DNA of 64,000 bases from Diplocarpon mali. Taxonomy: Eukaryota; Ascomycota; Leotiomycetes; Helotiales; Drepanopezizaceae. Under the pieces are notes generated by a model. It ran no database searches, was not told where the DNA came from, and saw only the letters and a program-made list of their open reading frames with translations. Shown in pieces: positions 23,133 through 35,399 of the stretch. The stretch is from the NCBI GenBank assembly GCA_024741835.1, contig JAENRP010000172.1:18566-82565 (forward strand), given 5' to 3'. Numbering within the stretch: the stretch's first letter is position 1; every line of letters begins with the position of its first letter. A program made the position numbers and the translations under genes.

Positions 23133-25678
23133 GATGAATGCCGGTGATATTGTGTATTTGCTGACATGAATTGAGAGGATCCAGATACTGAAAAGTATTT
23201 CAGTCTGGTCTCGATGCCTGATTTGAACTGACTGGTATTCGCCACATCATATGAACTCCAGGGAATTCCATGTCTCTAAGCTCAATGCCCGTGGTCTGAT
23301 ATGTGAGTTCGTGAAGCGAGTAGATTGCCCGGGTGATCGTCCCATACAGCCACGTGATTATCCGTCTTGGAACATGACACTATCTTAGAGATCCTTCTCT
23401 GTAGACTCGCTCTCGGCTAACTCCCAGAACGTGCAAATATAGAAAAGACATTGGCAAGTGATTAAAGGGGCTCGCTTAGGCCCTTCCCCTTCTTTCACTC
23501 CCTACCGTACTTGCGACATTTGATATTAGCGCAGGCCCAATCCAATTCAAAGCCTTGGTTGATTATACCCACAATCAAACTGCTCATGTCTATAGAGAAA
23601 TGAAGCAATACAAAATGGCTTCTGTGCTCATGCAATATTGTTTGTTTCAAAACATCGACCGCTAGGTTTCTTGTGTTTTTCCTTAGTCGAATCAGGCCCC
23701 TGTCCTATTGTTTAGCAACATGAAATGCCTTTTGGGACTGGAAATATTTTGCTCAATTGATTTTGACACCGCTCTATCTATCAAATAAGAAGAGAAAATA
23801 TGAACTCCAAACAAAGCCTGCAGGGGTTTGTTTCATGTCATGAGCTACTAATTCAATACTCACGCTCTGTCTTGGAAAGTTCTCTTGATAACATGACTCA
23901 CGGATCCATTTTACATACCGAGGGCACTGACCTGCATTTGTTTAAGTGCATATCTCTTCCACTGTTATGCTTCCATGAGAATGTATTTTGTAATAACTGG
24001 ACATAGAATGTTATTTCGCGTTACCTGTTCCCCACAGATGACCTGCTATGCATTTATATATACTGATCTTCTTCAAAATTCTTCTAAAAGAGCTCCCTAA
24101 AAAACTATGGCTCATCTATGGAATGTACACGCTATAAGAGAAATCAGCGCGAGAATAAATTAATGCAGATGAAACCATAATAGAAATTCACGCTAGTTAA
24201 CTACATAAAATAAAAAGATACCAAAACTTTTCCAAGTCCACCGAAAGGGAAATCCTGACGATCTTCTTCTATTTGTAAGCAGTATACCTATGCATTTACG
24301 TGTGGAAGGGGATGAGATTTGCGAGCGTATAGATTGACTTGAGGGTTATCTTCGAATCTCATATCTTACGGTATGAGTTGTAACCAGCAGATGATGCTTT
24401 ACCAAGGGGAGCTTCGACAATTTTTTGCGAGGTAAAATTCTTTGGAAGCGGCGCGGGGATCTAGCAGCGACGAGTGACTTGTCACACGCGTACATAGTTG
24501 AGGACAGACATCACAGCTCAAGAAGAAATCAATGAGAGAAAATTCCAACCAGGCGTGAGCTTTTGACTCAATGTTATGCAAGATTAGAAAAGGAGGATTC
24601 TTCAATAGGACGCATGAGCTATCATGACATGGTCCCAAGAGCCGGCCTACCACAAAATTCGTTGAAATTTACCTCTGCCTAGAAGTTTGCGCAGGACTTC
24701 CAGCAATCTCCCTCGAGAAGTCTCTACCCCTAGTCAGACCAAGTCTTTCTGTCGACTATTGTATGCTCGGTAAGAAATTGTTAAGACTGATTGATTTGAG
24801 GATTTTTAAACAACAGTCCTAAGAAATAGACACCCGAAAGAAGGAAACGCTGAGCGAAGTGATTCTAGGACACACACGGTCGAGGTAGATATATATTGTT
24901 TGCTAGGATTTTTATTTTCCTATCGCTCGCTCTATAATTCCTCCCACGAATCTGTCATCAGTCTGGCTATAATAGGTCGCCTTTTGCTACTCCTTAGCAT
25001 ATCCAAACTTGAGTCTTTGGTGATACCTAAGCACTCGAGTCGGCTGCAAGAGTAGATGGACATGCATCATGTCAATCGCCAATATGGCCATGACTCGCAA
25101 ACAGGTTACGAAGATAACTATCAGCAAGTGGTTAGCTTAGCGCATGACTAATGCTGAGGATGAGTCATACACATACACAAAGTCGAGAGTTGATACTAGT
25201 GATCGATACAAGGAAATCCCTCACTCGTGGACTCGTGAATGATACACAGAAAAAATTGATGTGATACATCACGAAAGTGCAGAAAGAGTATGGTTTGATT
25301 CCTTGATTGCATGCTCAACCCAGACTGTCATAATAACAAAGATGAAAAGAACCACGCAGCAAAGCGTCAAAGCAGCCTACAATTGGCAAAAAGAAAGAAA
25401 AAGTGTATCAAAATCCCGATCCCCAAATCCCCTCACACGCCAAGGCAGTAGCAACAATTTCTCTCAGTCCCCCATACCTTTCCATCAGCCATTAAAGTCG
25501 TCTATCCCCCATGCGTATTTGCAGTGCGGTGTTCCGAAACTCCTCAACGAAAGGTAGAGGGGGAAGTGTGGGATTGCAGGAGCCGATCCAAATGATAAAT
25601 TCATTCTAATGCGCGTAAGTTGGGAAGGCAAAACCGGTCGTTCCGTTCGTTCAAGAGGAGCATAGAGAGATGAATTCT
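23133..25678. other. AT-rich gene-free region
   Basis: About 2.5 kb between YPT1 (3' end) and the PMP3-family gene. Rich in A/T with no frame I recognise, no tRNA and no transposase or terminal-repeat signal. Confidence 0.55.
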
Positions 25679-26688
25679 TTAGCAGCAACCACCAGCCGAT
25701 CCCGATTGCACGCCTTGTCCTTGTCCGACCTGTACTGTAGGCTTGTTATTCGCTGTGGTCGTACCCATTCTCTCCTTGATCTGTCGGGCCATGGTCAAGA
25801 AGGCTTGTTCGACGTTGGAGGCATTCTTGGCTGAGGTCTCGAGGAAGGGAATGCCGAGGCTGTCAGCGAATTCCTGGGTTTTTGTCAATGATGTGCATCA
25901 TGACTAGACCACTCAAGATACGAATTCCACCTAATCACCAGCAGCTGATACTGGGCATGTGATGTTACATACCTTTGCGACTGTATACTCAACGACCTTC
26001 TTGTCTGACATATCACTTTTGTTGCCTACGAGCAGCTTGTTGACACCCTCTGTTGCGTATCTGTCGATCTCTTGGAGCCATTGCTTGACGTTGTTGAAGG
26101 AGTCCATGTCTGTAACATCATAGACTACGCAAATGCCGTGAGCACCTCTGTAGTAGGAGGAAGTAATCGTTCTGAAGCGCTCTTGCCCCGCAGTATCCCA
26201 CTGTCACCCATCAGTATTCATGTATAGACGTGTGTTTTTATAAGTATCCTTACGATCTGTAGCTTCACAGTCTTGCCGTCCAGCTCGATTGTTCGGATTT
26301 TCTGCCAAAATGCATCAGCGCCTGACCCGGATTCCTCCGCAGAGCCAAACGTACGAAGTCGACACCGATGGTAGAGATGTAGCTCTCCGTGTATGTATCA
26401 TCCGCAAACCTCAACAGCAAGCAGGACTTTCCAACACCGGAATCTCCAATAAGCAGGAGCTTGAACAGGTAGTCGTATCTGCCCAGTTCGTGAGTACTGT
26501 GTCCATAGTTTTGCGGAGAAATTAACGAGGGAGCTAGCGACCATATTCCTTCGATCAAAGGCCATATTGGAAAGATACTCTGTAGGGCGATAGGGTCAGT
26601 ATCAATATGAATGAAGGGATTCCTGGAGTTGCCTGCGGACGTTGGAGATGACGTTGCGAGGTAGGAAGACTTACCACTCTGGATTCAT
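25679..26688 (-). CDS. YPT1: Rab GTPase Ypt1 (Rab1 orthologue)
   Basis: Rab1-type GTPase controlling ER-to-Golgi transport and autophagy. Exons 26688-26678, 26478-26355, 26301-26254, 26200-25973 and 25873-25679 give 201 aa. Visible motifs are the P-loop GDSGVGKS (residues 15-22), the effector/switch I stretch YISTIGVDF, the WDTAGQERF of switch II, GNKSD, and ETSAKN (G5). The C-terminus GSAGGCC is the double-cysteine geranylgeranylation site. The first exon is only 11 nt (MNP plus two bases of Glu). The 199-nt first intron is unusually long for this window and uses donor gtggta; a competing gtaag 3 nt further in would create TGA at the junction. The orthology call is firm; only the exon-1 donor is inferred. 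Confidence 0.95.
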
Positions 26689-27162
26689 GATTGCAGCTGT
26701 CTATGGTGTGCAAAGGTCCGATGGTGCTAGATGTCGCGGAGATAGGAGGTGCGATGTTGGGTTTCTGAGGAGATGGGTTGAGTTTGGTCGCTGCGTTCAA
26801 AGAGACAGGACGTTCGTCAGGTCACTCGCCTGGGCTGAAACACGTGATAGAACATGAACCCCTGTTCCTAAGTCTGTGGGAGCGTCACTTGGCTATCTAT
26901 TTGTGTGAGTTATTGACTAGAATTTCTGTAGACCTGACTTCCTCATCTGAATAATACAATCTGCTTCGTTTTCTGATCCTGCGAAGGAGAGGAAGAGTCG
27001 TTGCTCTGAAATTTATGACATACTGTAGACTGCCTAATCGCTCCGGAATTGCCAATCGCCGATAAAGCATCCAAGCTAGCGTTTAACAACCTTCATGTGT
27101 AGACCAGCACAAGGTCCCCGTCACTTAATGTCGTTTGAGGCCATACTCAAGCATCCAGGCTG
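26689..27162. promoter_or_regulatory. Divergent promoter region YPT1 / DUF2358-like gene
   Basis: 474 bp between divergent start codons. A CACGTG element lies near 26840. No TATA box stands out. Confidence 0.5.
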
Positions 27163-28108
27163 ATGTCTACGCCCTACACCCCTTTTCGCGCTGCTCCAAA
27201 AAATGCCACGAAGCTCTCTGCGCTCACCTGGAGCTGTCGGTCACTGCGCTCAGTACACAGGAACCATGCATCAAGGAGCCTAGCAACAGTCCAACAGGGC
27301 CCGAAAGTCCTCCCCGATGTTTGGTTCACTGGGTCTACTCCACAGAGAAATCTTCAAGTTCCTCGTAAATCCTCTGATTCACGCGGAACCGATGAACGAA
27401 CATTGAAGCTTGGGAAAAGCAAGTGCACCTCCACTGCCCCTCCTGGAGACCCCTCTAACAAGCTCAACAGCTCTTCGAATCCTCCAAGAACGATTGCCAA
27501 CCCTCCTCCATTCGCCCCTCCCACAAGATATTCTCTCTCCGCATATAATTCTCCACCTGTTTCCCTCGACACATCCCCACCTACCAACTGTATCTGGCCG
27601 GGTTGCATACTCTGCTGCCTTATGGACATCTCCCATAGCTTGGGGACGTGTCCCTCTCGTAGGCGATGTGCGACTGACTATTCTGTCCGAGAGAATGGTG
27701 AAACCTACCTTGGATGCTCACGCCCCGTCCTCCACTCGCCAAGAGCAGCTCATCGTCCGCTGGCGCACTGTGGGTAAAACCAAGGGGAAAGGTATAGGAG
27801 CTTTCTACAAAGGCATTGGGGCAAGAGAGAGAGTGGACAAGATCACTGAATGGCTGGGTGGTGGTAAGGGCGAGGATGATAGCAAGGAGTTTACTGGGCT
27901 TTTCATCTTCGAATTCGACGAGGAGGGCAGAATTCTCAGCCACACCATTGAACACGTACAGGAAGGAGGCAATTGGGAACAAGGTGTTGGTGCCAGAGTC
28001 GTCGGGCTCACTGATTGGTTGCTGGGCGGCATGAAGAAGGGCCGAGATGATGAAGGTGCGCCGTGCCCGGCTTGCTGGGAAAGCGAGAGAAGTGACAGGA
28101 AGACATAG
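27163..28108 (+). CDS. Conserved protein, DUF2358/C6orf136-like, probably mitochondrial
   Basis: Two exons, 27163-27418 and 27471-28108, encode 297 aa. Residues 1-45 are rich in Arg, Ser and Ala (SLRSVHRNHASRSLATVQQ), like a mitochondrial presequence. The body has LGKTLRILQERLPTLLHSPL across the splice, then HLFPSTHPHLPTVSGRVAY, VRWRTVGKTKGKGIGAFYKG and GLFIFEFDEEGRILSHTIEH. The order of a short helical start, an RWR strand and an FxFDxxGxIxxHxIE-type strand resembles DUF2358 (SnoaL/NTF2-like) proteins such as human C6orf136, whose biochemical function is unknown. The join uses a GC donor (GCAAGT) with ctaac before the AG; reading on without splicing shifts frame. Gene existence is firm; the family is my inference. 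Confidence 0.72.
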
Positions 28109-28900
28109 CAAGTTGATGTATTGTACAGACTGCTTGGAGTTGGGGACATGGATGTTTGGGCGTTCATATTGGGAAAGTCACAAATGTGTATATGTAAGAA
28201 TCTTCTCGATACCAAATACACCTCTCTAATACAGTCAAGCATACGCTTCTTCAAAGGCGGCAATGGTATTTCGAGGCATTTCGAATTACGAAGTGAGAGG
28301 TCAGAGTGGTTTCGGGAAGGTAGTTAGATCTTATAAGTAGTACGGAAACAGGGTCTTCGACTCTTCGTTATCCGAGAAGACATACAGGACTCTCTAGCAC
28401 ATAAGATTTATGAGGAAGTCAGGACATGACTCTGCAAGTCCTGGTGGCACGCCAGCTAATTATGATTCCAAATTTTCAAACCAAAGCTCTGTCTCGGGAG
28501 TTTATGACTATGAGCAAAGAATCCTTAGCCTCGGCTGCCGGCAAATGCCTCTCATCACTTGCTGATGAGTTGAAAAGCATGACAACAATGTGAAATTCGT
28601 GAAAATAAATCGGTTCATATATAAAATACCGAGAAGCAACGTAACTTCCAGTACAGACTGCTATAATATACGCCGGTCGTAAAGAGCTCTATATCATAAT
28701 GCGTTTCCTCGTCATGAGCAGTACGCCTCAATACAAAGCAACGCGAAATAAAATGAATAGGACGGCTAGAACGCCATAGACGGCAATCCTATGCCAGTCG
28801 CGCCGGAAACCCAAGTGTAAAATATCATGGCCAAATGAGCAAATACGACATGCTGGGATAATAATTCCAAACAAGCAAAATCAAGTAGCCGAGAAAGAAA
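28109..28900. other. Convergent intergenic region
   Basis: About 790 bp between two converging genes (27163-28108 plus, 28901-32068 minus). AT-rich, with nothing coding that I can support. Confidence 0.5.
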
Positions 28901-31900
28901 TCACGCGAGGCCAAGCCACTTCAGCGCTTTTTTCGTATTCCTCTCCTGCCCGACTTGACTTGCCTCCGGTAGGATATTTCGCATCTTCCTACCCATGATC
29001 ATGCGATCAAACTCATCGTCGTCACTGTCCTCCTCGCCAATATAGAAATTCTCCCATTCCTTATCCTCCTTCCTATCGGTCTGTGTCGTCGTCGTCGTTT
29101 TGATACTAGTAATAGAAGCGGTATACTTGTGTCTGATAGTCGCCATCAAGGTCGCAGAACCGGCCCCCTCACTGTTACCACGTGTAGTATCCGACGAGAT
29201 TGACGAGCGAGCACCACTTGCGAGGCGGGAGACTTTCGAGGCTGGATACCCGGAGTCGCGATCTCGAAACCTCGGAGGTGATGCGGGTGTGGGTGAACTG
29301 GGTGGTTGCTCACTAATAATAGGTTTTGGTTCGGGTTGCGTAGCGTAAAAGGCCGATTTCTCAACAAGGTATTTCCAGATTCCTGAAAGGAAAGTAGCGA
29401 TCTCAATGTTAGTCGCTGTGCTTGGTAGAAGGAAGTCTGCTTTTGCGAAGGAGGCAGTGGGCTCGTGAATGTTTGATGGCAACTGGAAAGAGTTCTTGGC
29501 AAGGGATGCGGTCGCAGGCATTTGGCGGTTCTTGGTGGTGGTATCTGACTGGCTGGAGGAAATGCTTCTGTTAGAAGGACGTGAAGATATCGGCGCGCGA
29601 GGACGCGAGGACATATATGTTCCGGAACGAGACATAGAGGGCGGGTCAGAGGCCAGGGAATCCAGTATGCCCGCAATCTTGACGAGGTTGAAGCCTAGCA
29701 GCTTGCGAAGAGCGAAAATTGTTGGAAGATCAGCGGCCGTATAGTGTAAGATGAGAAGACGCGTGCTGGTATTGCTGGCGAGGAAGGCCTCGATTTGGGG
29801 GACTATAAGAGCAGCCAGAACATCGGGGTTGGAAAGATAATTGATGGATTGATCTGCTGGTGGAACGTTACAGTGGCTTTGCATCACGTTTGAGATCAAG
29901 TATCTGAAATTTTGTATTAGTCGTGTATTCGGATGCGGAAACTTGTAGAAATACCTGATTTCAAGCTTTCCGCTTATGTTCAGGCCAGCTCTATTCGATC
30001 CAAGCTTCTCAATTTGCCCAGATACTTGGAGGAAGAAGTCTCTCTTGACTCCGTCCTCGCTTCCGAATGCAATGATCTGATCAACAGACCCGACTTCATG
30101 TTCAGTGCTGACATTCTCGTCGTTTCGGAATACAGGCTTCCACAGCCTCTCCGCTTCAGGAGCAACCTGATAGTAAAACTGACTATACTTGTCATGTGAT
30201 GGAAAGTAAACGTTAAGTAAATGACGGAAAGAGTCCTGGGTACTAATTGCATTTTGAGGATTAACGGGAGCGAAATTTACGAATCTTGTTGCAATTTCCT
30301 CCTTGATATACTTAGTCTTCGACAGGGATGATGTTTCTGCTTCCGTAGTGTAGCTCAAGGGCTTCTCTGATGTCGGACTCGAGGCTGATTCGACGTTTGC
30401 AGGTATTCCTGGATAAAATTTCGGCGGACACTGCCGCTGTATGTCGGACGAATAGCTTTCGATGCCATATGGATCGTATTCCTGCCGCCTGTCGTAAACA
30501 ATCTCGACGGACAGCGTGGATAGACAAGAGTTTGGGCGAATGTCTGGATCGTCCACGAGCTGTAAGCTGGAAATAGACCTTGTACTGAACTCTGGGTCAT
30601 ATCCTTCATGTACACCGACTAGTGATGGCGAATAGGTCGACGCGGAAGTGCCAGGGGTTACGGGTAGAATTGGATAGCTGCCATTTTTGTAAGATTGTAC
30701 GACAGACTCGAAAATATAATTAGGGCTGTCATCAGTAAACTGAATGACCATATCCTCCACAAGCTCAAAGACTGGCACGAAGGGCATAGTCTTTGAATCT
30801 GTAGCAACAGCCTCATCAGCTCCAGTTCCTCGATCAACGTAGACAGCACGGTTCGGTATTTCTTTAGACGCACTCAATGAATTCCATGATCGTGTAGAGC
30901 GCGTTGATGTGGGTGATCTTTTGATTGTAGTCTCCAAAGCCTCCAAAAATGTTGTTCTTGGGAGGGCTGTGAACCGGTCTTTCTCGTTACTCTCTGTCTG
31001 TGTTACTGCTGCAGACTGTGAGCGCTCGCTGAAGTGGTGATAGGATGCCGGCTGCTTCAGAGCTTGCGGAATTGATGTGGATTTCAAAAAGCGGGAGTTT
31101 ATGGAAGAAAATCCATCGAAAGACCGCGCTCTTCTCACGAGCTTGATTGGCGAGCTTGGTTGGATGTCCACGAGACATGCTTGACCATAAGTCACTGCAG
31201 GGGTGATGGGAGCCGACATGATTGAATCCTCTCCACCAGTTGCCTTGTTGGCATCATAGAACAAGTCCCAATCAGTGTCCACGTCTTGAATTCGGTCCAA
31301 TAGGTGCTGAGAATACTGGTCATGTTGTGCATCGCCAAAGGTCATTCTCCTGTCACGAAAAGCTGCCATGCTCCGACTCGGCACTGTCAGGACAGTCTGT
31401 ACAATTTGCTCGTTGTCTGCATCAGTAGAGATTCCATGACTGGCTTCGCAGATATCTTCATTCTTCTGTGTGGATTTCTGCATACGTCGCATCGCACTCG
31501 AAGCACAGAAATGGGCTAAATTTGGACGCGTGGGGACCTTTCTCAGAACCACATCTCGATCCGACGAGCCCTCCCATTGCATGGACTCGATACTGGTATT
31601 CCCAAGTGCCTTGTCAAATTTATCGGTTTCTGGCACTGGCGCTTCCTCCACAGCAACGTCCTCCATCAAACCGGCTATACCACCCTGGACAATATTGTTA
31701 AAGATTGTCTCTGCTTCCCAAAAATTTCCATTGGTGATTTTCTGAGAAATCCTGGTGATGCAATGTGCTCGCGCGCTGACGCTGCCATGGATAGCAAAGA
31801 CAAGTCTCGGATGGGTAGGAGTCGAAGATTGTATGAACGAACGTGCGGTCTCCGTGCGCTGGAACAGTGCCCTCTGGATATATCGGACGTGCGCACGAGC

Positions 31901-32068
31901 ATCGAAAGCGCCATTTTCATTTGTTGACGATGATTCTTCCAGGAAGTCGGGCAAAACCATGATCTTTGGCGATGGCGGAAGTAGCCTGAGCTGGGTTGAT
32001 ATGACATCTGTGTCGCCTTCAATGGCGATGAGATATCCGGTCTTTCTATCCTCTAGCTTGGCCGACAT
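28901..32068 (-). CDS. Large, mostly disordered fungal-specific protein of unknown function
   Basis: Two exons, 32068-29955 and 29903-28901, give 1038 aa. The first ATG in frame is at 32068 (MSAKLEDRKTGYLIAIEGDT); the frame is open upstream but without an ATG. The N-terminal ~150 residues look folded (IISTQLRLLPPSPKIMVLPD-like strands, ending ARSFIQ...RLVFAIHGSVSARA). A long Ser/Thr-rich region follows, and a conserved-looking block, YFPSHDKYSQFYYQVAPEAE to LLGFNLVKIAGIL, lies roughly at residues 620-790. The C-terminal part is Ser/Pro-rich and ends ERNTKKALKWLGLA. I recognise no catalytic domain. Related ascomycete proteins have, I believe, been given uninformative mucin-like names. The 51-nt intron 29904-29954 (GTATTT...TTTCAG) is in frame and stop-free; without it 17 extra residues are read. 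Confidence 0.8.
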   Translation of the reverse strand: MSAKLEDRKTGYLIAIEGDTDVISTQLRLLPPSPKIMVLPDFLEESSSTNENGAFDARAHVRYIQRALFQRTETARSFIQSSTPTHPRLVFAIHGSVSARAHCITRISQKITNGNFWEAETIFNNIVQGGIAGLMEDVAVEEAPVPETDKFDKALGNTSIESMQWEGSSDRDVVLRKVPTRPNLAHFCASSAMRRMQKSTQKNEDICEASHGISTDADNEQIVQTVLTVPSRSMAAFRDRRMTFGDAQHDQYSQHLLDRIQDVDTDWDLFYDANKATGGEDSIMSAPITPAVTYGQACLVDIQPSSPIKLVRRARSFDGFSSINSRFLKSTSIPQALKQPASYHHFSERSQSAAVTQTESNEKDRFTALPRTTFLEALETTIKRSPTSTRSTRSWNSLSASKEIPNRAVYVDRGTGADEAVATDSKTMPFVPVFELVEDMVIQFTDDSPNYIFESVVQSYKNGSYPILPVTPGTSASTYSPSLVGVHEGYDPEFSTRSISSLQLVDDPDIRPNSCLSTLSVEIVYDRRQEYDPYGIESYSSDIQRQCPPKFYPGIPANVESASSPTSEKPLSYTTEAETSSLSKTKYIKEEIATRFVNFAPVNPQNAISTQDSFRHLLNVYFPSHDKYSQFYYQVAPEAERLWKPVFRNDENVSTEHEVGSVDQIIAFGSEDGVKRDFFLQVSGQIEKLGSNRAGLNISGKLEIRYFYKFPHPNTRLIQNFRYLISNVMQSHCNVPPADQSINYLSNPDVLAALIVPQIEAFLASNTSTRLLILHYTAADLPTIFALRKLLGFNLVKIAGILDSLASDPPSMSRSGTYMSSRPRAPISSRPSNRSISSSQSDTTTKNRQMPATASLAKNSFQLPSNIHEPTASFAKADFLLPSTATNIEIATFLSGIWKYLVEKSAFYATQPEPKPIISEQPPSSPTPASPPRFRDRDSGYPASKVSRLASGARSSISSDTTRGNSEGAGSATLMATIRHKYTASITSIKTTTTTQTDRKEDKEWENFYIGEEDSDDDEFDRMIMGRKMRNILPEASQVGQERNTKKALKWLGLA

Positions 32069-34110
32069 GCTGATTCTACTGAGCCAGAATTGCAAGTATA
32101 TCTGTGTGGGATGTAGAGACTCTACCACCAAGGGGGAAAATAGCCACCAAGCAAGAAATATGCCTTTGACTATGGAAAATATACCCAAGCACTGATCATG
32201 ATAATCGGAGGACAGCACAGGTTAGGAAATCATATGCTCAACGTTCCTGAGCGTGACGAGCCGTCGTGCGTAGATAAAATGACCAGGAAGTTTTCGTGGA
32301 AAGAAAAAGGATCGGAAATGATCACAGATCTCATCGCCGCAAACCACTGCGGGTCAGTCACTCTCACTTCCAGAGTCGCAGGCTGGACCTGTTGGCGTGA
32401 TTCTTCGAAAGATGCCTACCTGCAGCAAGATCCCTGCTCGGTATAGCTCTAAGAGAGCAAGCTAAGGAAACTGTGGTATGATGTGCCGTTAGCTCCAGAA
32501 TGGGAATACAGTACTTATTTGGTGTAAAGCCATTGTCAATAAGTGCTTTGTGGAATGCCTTCGGAGTGGGCAGTGCCATCGCATGCCTCAATCATGATTC
32601 TCTGAGAGAGTATCGGGGGAATTGAGACGTTCCTGGGAATCGTCAGTATCGAAAGTTCCGCGAAACGCCTTTACCATTACTTCCCTCTGAGAGTAGGATT
32701 TGTTGGGCGACTAAGGCAGGCGTTTGAAAAAGCACATCTCCAATAATTGATTACTTTTGCCTGCCCTAATATCTTGGCCCATCTCTGATTTGATGGACCC
32801 CTCTTTGATCAGTAAGAGTACTCGCATGGTATGGAGGGGATAGGATACCTGCAGTAGTGGCGCTGTAGAGAGGGCGCAAGTGGCTATCAGGCCGGACTTG
32901 AGCATACGAGTACCGTACTAAAGTACTAGCTGTAAGCTTCTCTGAACAGAGCTCAAGCTCGTGATCTAGTCGGATTCCAATGCTGATCCCAGCATCGATC
33001 TCATTAGGCGAGCGGAGGGGAAACCCAGGATTCTGGTTTGCATCAACAGAAGACTTGGAGGTTGGAGGGAAAAAAGAAGCTTGTGCAAGAGCATTCAGAG
33101 CTTCTGAGGTGTTTCAGAAGAATCGTTTTCGTCCATGTCAAGCAGCTGTCGGTCCCCCCTCCCCCCCCCACTCAAGACAAAGTGGCAGCTTTTCACTACA
33201 TGTCATAGCAACCGTCAGATCTCAAGCCAGCCCGTCCCCATTTTGTGACTGCTTCAAGCGGGGAAATGCTCCGGAGAGATCCATGCTAGCACTGGTACTT
33301 TAACCAGAACCACGCCCGGGTGGCTAGCTTGTGGCTGATCGTACCAAATTCACGCTGGCGATTTCAAGAAGCAGCATCGTCGAAACTATGATTTAAATCA
33401 GCAGTAAAATAGTTAGCTACTACCTAGCTTGGGAGCTCTTCTTCAAGTCCAGATTGGTCGGATTAGAAAGCCGCTTTAGTCTAGGCCCGTCTAATGCCTC
33501 TTGCTCTTAGAGATAGAATTTTGGAGCATACAGAGTACAGAGTACTCGTAGCTGAGGCAGCCAACAAGATTGCCCTCCCCCAGTTTATCATGCGCCAAAT
33601 TTCGCCGCAATCTGTCGGTTTCTGAAGTGACCAAGTATGTACGGAACCGGTATCGCAGGATGCAATTGAGGTGAGGGTTGGAACGAGCACGAGATCAGAG
33701 ATGTTACAATGGCCTGCAAGACTTGATACATGCCTTGAACAATTTCCGTTGTGGTGGAAGTTGACAGATAACCAAAATCTAAAACCGACATACAGGATTG
33801 AATACCCGCGTCTTTCCACCTTGTGGCTGTAATCATGTGAGAATTCTCGTGATACCTAGCCGTCTATCGAGTTTTGGGACAGCGGAAGCCAACCCAGGAC
33901 TTAGGTCGGTTGCAGAATTCTATGATATGATTCAGGAACTGCATGACCGGATATCGCTTTCATACATGGAGCGATATTTGAAGCAGCCGGACCTGCAAAT
34001 GACTCAGAGTCAGAATCTCGGACGACCATTGTTGCAACTACAGCATATCAGTCGACAACGAGGGGTCAATTCAATCGCTGCAGCGGAGAATTCACCTCGC
34101 GAGCCCGCTC
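32069..34110. other. Intergenic, no supported gene
   Basis: About 2 kb upstream of the disordered-protein gene and downstream of the WD40 gene. A C run lies near 33156-33170. I found no conserved reading frame or RNA gene. Confidence 0.55.
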
Positions 34111-35399
34111 TCACCCATCATCGGAGTCCATAAGCTCGGCCAACTCAGCTTCTTCCTCCATGGTAAGGAGGCCCTTCTTTGGTTGAGCCACATTTTCCTC
34201 AGTCAATCCCTTTAGTCTCTCCCGACTCTCCTGACGTGCTCTGTCCAAGTCTGGCTTGCCCAGTCCCCAGGTTCGAATGGTACCGTCGATGCTGACACTC
34301 ACCACTTTCTCTCCCTTCAGAAGGATCAAACCTGTGACCTCTTGATAATGACCATCATAAGTGTGCCATAGCTTGCCGCTTACACGATCCCAAATCTTGA
34401 TGTCCTCGTCTCGTCCACCGGTTATTACCCAGTCTCCAGTCACTGCCACATCTCGCACATAGTCCCCATGCTCATATGTTTCCTCTGTAGCCCAGTTCTT
34501 GGCCCTGGACAAGCACTTAGCCGAGCCGTCTGCACTTGCTGTCCACAGATCTGAATCTTCCTCATCTCCAAAAAATAATACTCTGTAGACACTAGTTTCG
34601 TGTTCCAGAATAGTGGCTCTCACTGATAAGCTTCGTTCTGTGGATTCGTGCGAGAAATTATTGATTTGGTCTGCGGTTGAGAGCCTTATGCGCCATCGTC
34701 GAATATGCGGGTCGCTGCTTGAGGAAAATAGTATAATTTCCGCGTCTGAGGACTCTTCAATGTCGATGACAAGGTGTTGTACCGCCATCATCGTATCTGA
34801 CTTGTCACGGAGGATATGCAAACGCTCACCAGTGGCCGTGTCCCAGACGATAATCTTCTTGTCTGCACCGCCAGATATAAGAATCTAGGAAAATGAGTCA
34901 ATCGAGGCTTGAAATTACTTAGAGTACTTGCATTCTTTCCGTCGAGCCTTGCGCAGACAATAGCTTTCACAAAGTCGGAATGCCCTTTGTACCTGCGTCC
35001 TGGAGCACCAGTCTCTCTATTCCAGCTCCATATATCTTTATCCCAGCACCCACCAAACACGGTCTCTCCTCCGCGGCCACCAAGAGCTATTGATGTGATT
35101 GGAGCAGTTGGGCCTCTGTATATAGTCTCTTTTTCTCGAGTCTGGAACACATCAGCACATTACTCTGCAATCATGAGATTGCGCAACCATACTTGAAGAT
35201 TAACCTTACGCACACATCCAGCACTTTCTGCTACGTAGATGGATGTGGAAGAAAATGGGTCAGGTGTGCAGCCGAGGATCTTCGACTGGAGAGCGATTGG
35301 GTTCCCATTTTTGTTGCCAGACTTGGCAGCTCTTCGAGCTCGAATCGACTCGGAGGCATCTGTTTGAAAGAAATGGCCTGGATCTGTGGTCCGCGACAT
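34111..35399 (-). CDS. WD40-repeat protein (unassigned)
   Basis: Exons 35399-35193, 35141-34932 and 34884-34111 encode 396 aa. The start is MSRTTDPGHFFQTDASESIR; a basic segment (RARRAAKSGNKNGN) precedes the repeats. WD-type blades visible include GGCWDKDIWSWNRETG, ISGGADKKIIVWDTATGERL, SSSDPHIRRWRI, TASADGSAKCLSRAKNW, TGGRDEDIKIWDRVSGK and VSIDGTIRTWGL. A charged C-terminal helix ends MEEEAELAELMDSDDG. The fold implies a scaffold; the partner is unknown. The second intron (34885-34931, 47 nt) needs a GCAAGT donor to restore KN-ILISGGADKK. The gene is divergent from CTF4 with only 173 bp between start codons, so co-regulation is possible but unproven. Confidence 0.88.

Noticed and set aside
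27410..27480. Frameshift or pseudogene in the DUF2358-like gene
   Set aside because: A 52-nt GC-AG intron with GCAAGT and a ctaac branch point restores LGKTLRILQERLP exactly.
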